Assembly (NCBI RefSeq): GCF_001949145.1
Contig: NW_019091426.1
Location: 309,247 to 373,246, forward strand
Length of the DNA stretch: 64,000 nt
Direction of reading: 5' to 3'
Source of the DNA: Acanthaster planci
Taxonomy: Eukaryota > Echinodermata > Asteroidea > Valvatida > Acanthasteridae
In this document: in pieces, positions 61,800 to 64,000 of the stretch
Position numbering within the stretch: the stretch's first letter is position 1
Layout of the letters: the number at the start of each line of letters is the position of its first letter
The notes under the pieces: model-generated
Databases searched by the model: none
What the model was told of the DNA's origin: nothing
What the model saw: the letters and a program-made list of their open reading frames with translations, nothing else
Program-made: the position numbers and the translations under genes

Positions 61800-62030
61800 T
61801 AGGATTGGCAGGGTGATACTTCATCCTTCACCTCTCTGTGGTCCAGGTTCAAATCCCACCCATGTCAATTGTGAATCAGGTTTTCCTACCTGAGTCCTAA
61901 GTCAATTACGGTAGTTCCCTGGAATGTCATTCACAGGCTTTCTTCCCACCTGTAAAACTGAAATTTCTTCGTGAAGCCCGTCTCTGTAGTTATATGTATC
62001 ATGGGGCTCTGGGCTGCAATCCCTAGCAGT
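61800..62030 (+). repeat. tRNA-derived SINE copy (RANBP intron 2)
   Basis: CTCTGTGGTCCAGGTTCAAATCCCACC is the B-box region, followed by CAGGTTTTCCTACCTGAGTC and a body like the copies at 11,968 and 36,110. The sequence is moderately diverged. Confidence 0.65.
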
Positions 62031-63159
62031 GTCAAGGAGCCCTTGGTTTCCTATCTAGAAATGGTCTTCCAACTTCCCTTTTATTTTCCACACACCTCAA
62101 AGGAGTCAAAGGTAAGTTAAAATCTATAAAGAAGTTGCCTTAGCAGGCTTGAAACGAGTCTAGACAGGAGCACAGGAGTTTGTGCTGTCATACATGTAAA
62201 AATTGTGGTATTCCCATTTTGTTTTGGTGGTGGGTGCATTTTCTGTAGTGAGTAGCTAACAGTGGCAAGGTCAGATTCTTTGTGAGTGACTAGCGGCAGC
62301 GAATGACTCAATAGCATCAGATTGAGAAGGCTCATTCCTAGGCCCATTTTGTCTGTGCACACTAAAAATAGTTTCAAGTAAAAGAGTTGGAATGGTGAAG
62401 AAATACAGTGGTTGAATCATTGCTTACAATGCCAGGTCAAATATTTAGTATCTTCGTTCGGGCTTCCATTGTCATGATAGTTTTGAAGTGTTGAATGGAA
62501 AACTACTATTTCAACTTCAAGTCTGACCAATTTTACACAAATATTTTTTGGCCTGTCAGAAAACCTAAATAATTTCACAAGAAACAGTTCTATTCGAGGA
62601 ATTCCAAGTAGGGTGAAATATTAATTGTTCATCAAAATTAAAATAAAAGATAGGGCTTGTGTTGTGTTTTTCAAACCCTTACATGAAACAACTAATTAGT
62701 GTATGAAGAAATGGAAGTGTTCTCTTTTATGGGATGGACTTAGAGACATGAAAATACAGTAAGATTAAATACAAGATGATCGGGTTCTCAAGTGGCAGGT
62801 TTGTTTGGTTTTGGTTTTTTTATACAGAACTCCCATAAATTTTGTTTTGGGTGGGGTTCATTTTAATTTAGTTTTGGAGTGCGAAAACAAAAAGGATTGA
62901 TCATTATGCTGCAAATGCTGATATTTGAATTATTTCTACTTGTGCATGTACAAGCAAACAAGAAGGGCATTCCATATGTCATTTCCAGCAGTGCCCGTCG
63001 AAAACCCAGATATCAATTGTGTAAATCCCTACACCTCATGATCAGTGCTGCCCGACTTTTGGCTTCGATGACTCTTCCCAGAAATGTCAGTGGGACGTAC
63101 ATGTATTGCCCTCATTTCTCCTGAATGTACATTGTATCTAAAAAGTAATGGAGAAGAGA

Positions 63160-63390
63160 GGCACCCTTCAAATACAAGTTATAACAGAATACGAGAGATT
63201 CACAATAGTGCACCACCAAGAGTTGGCAACACATTGGCCAATCAGAACGCGCGAAATTTGTCGACCCTTTCCAAATGCGCAATGGGTCGACAAATTCCGC
63301 GCATTGTGATTGGCCAACGTGTTGCAAACTCTTGGTGGCGCACCATTGTGAAACATCTGTATTCATCCACTTCAAATGAAAGAAGGGTTT
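63160..63390. mobile_element. 230-bp hairpin MITE-like element (RANBP intron 2)
   Basis: The arms at 63,200-63,267 and 63,283-63,352 are near-perfect inverted copies (CACCACCAAGAGTTGGCAAC and TTGGCCAATCA; GAAATTTGTCGACCC at the inner end) around a 15-base loop. Weaker pairing continues outward. Overlapping open frames on both strands are a consequence of the palindrome. Confidence 0.8.
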
Positions 63391-64000
63391 TACACAGCAG
63401 TTTTAGTGGAATCATTCCAATTGCTTCAAATTCAATACAGGATCTCATAAAATGCAGGCCTTAGTGCATGTACTCAAAGGAATGGTATATTTAGACAAGT
63501 GTTTGTTCAGAGTGAATCTTTAGCCATTGTAATAATTATTTAGCTCGAAAGTTATACATGTACCAGTACAAGAACATCAGTCCTGTCATTACTTCAGCAC
63601 TGTACTCTGCACTGTACTCACTCAGTTGTGGTACACATGTACAGGTATGTACTTGTACATCACTGTACATGTACATTAGTAACCAGCCATGAGGTTCCCT
63701 TTTGAACCCTGAATATAACATGTAGATAGGGTTATTCTTTGGAAGATGTTGAATTTGACCCAGGGATTGATTACAGGGACATACCATGGGGCTGTATCTT
63801 TGATACCCCAATCTCTTTCCCTCATTTGTTAAAAAAGATATGTATTGAAACTAATAGGTACTAGTACTTGTTCCGATCCGTGTAAATAAAACATTCCGTC
63901 ATAGATCTAGATGACCAATCTCCCAAGGCACTCATAGTGTGCATATGTACTGGAATGCATACATGTACCATACAGGCTGGTAGTGCGTCGGGAACGTGAA

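Larger units (their letters stand above)
55400..63680. repeat. Dense TACATGTA palindrome field (RANBP introns 1-2)
   Basis: TGTACATGTACA and close variants (TACAGTACATGTACC, ACATGTACATGT) recur dozens of times, with dense groups at 55,410-55,460, 58,855-59,160, 60,245-60,350, 60,555-60,585 and 63,640-63,675. Copies also occur singly elsewhere in the window (16,715-16,740, 26,545-26,590). They are short, irregularly spaced and often combined with GTAC steps, unlike a tandem array. Confidence 0.75.

Noticed and set aside
55400-63680. CRISPR-like or satellite array from TACATGTA motifs
   Set aside because: The spacing is irregular, the units are too short and the context is animal intron.
57298-64000. 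Next RANBP SPRY exon (expected to begin with YMGIGL-like sequence)
   Set aside because: I scanned for it and did not find it; it probably lies beyond the window.

Overview
This is an intron-rich animal nuclear genome segment, not a prokaryotic one. The gene families, dense transposon debris, long introns and abundant TACATGTA-type palindromes fit a marine invertebrate deuterostome (echinoderm, hemichordate or amphioxus grade). I cannot name the species. There is one 378-base assembly gap (18,912-19,289) and three isolated N bases.

Five cellular genes can be reconstructed by exon homology and splice-phase bookkeeping. (1) A TONSL (Tonsoku-like) orthologue on the minus strand (1-14,548) has 17 exons and runs off the left edge. 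(2) and (3) are two tandem gamma-glutamylcyclotransferase (GGCT) genes on the plus strand, each with three exons at identical intron phases: copy A (16,539-21,764) and copy B (34,573-37,661). (4) A TSNAXIP1-like coiled-coil gene lies on the minus strand (39,663-50,542, about 16 exons). (5) The first two coding exons of a RANBP9/RANBP10 orthologue lie on the plus strand (52,044-57,297) and run off the right edge. TONSL/GGCT-A and TSNAXIP1/RANBP are divergent pairs. From memory, human TSNAXIP1 and RANBP10 are also head-to-head neighbours on 16q22.1, so the second pair looks like ancient microsynteny.

Between the two GGCT copies lies a decayed Polinton/Maverick (adintovirus-like) element of about 9 kb (22,765-31,954). 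It holds a family B DNA polymerase fragment that runs directly into a capsid-protein-like fragment, a coiled-coil/proline-rich gene, a 13-bp-arm hairpin between two convergent genes, several unidentified minus-strand genes, and a protein with cysteine at every third residue. Two later insertions sit inside Polinton genes: an 802-bp CAGTG-ended DNA transposon with a 5-bp target duplication, and a 5'-truncated non-LTR retrotransposon with a candidate 7-bp duplication.

Other repeats include a 3.37-kb foldback element with arms of about 600 bp made of 193-bp units (intron 1 of GGCT-A), a second foldback built from 16-bp units (TONSL intron 1), several hairpin MITE-like elements, a 107-bp tandem repeat and at least four tRNA-derived SINE copies. 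The last 9 kb is RANBP intron 2, rich in TACATGTA palindromes, with no further exon that I could see.
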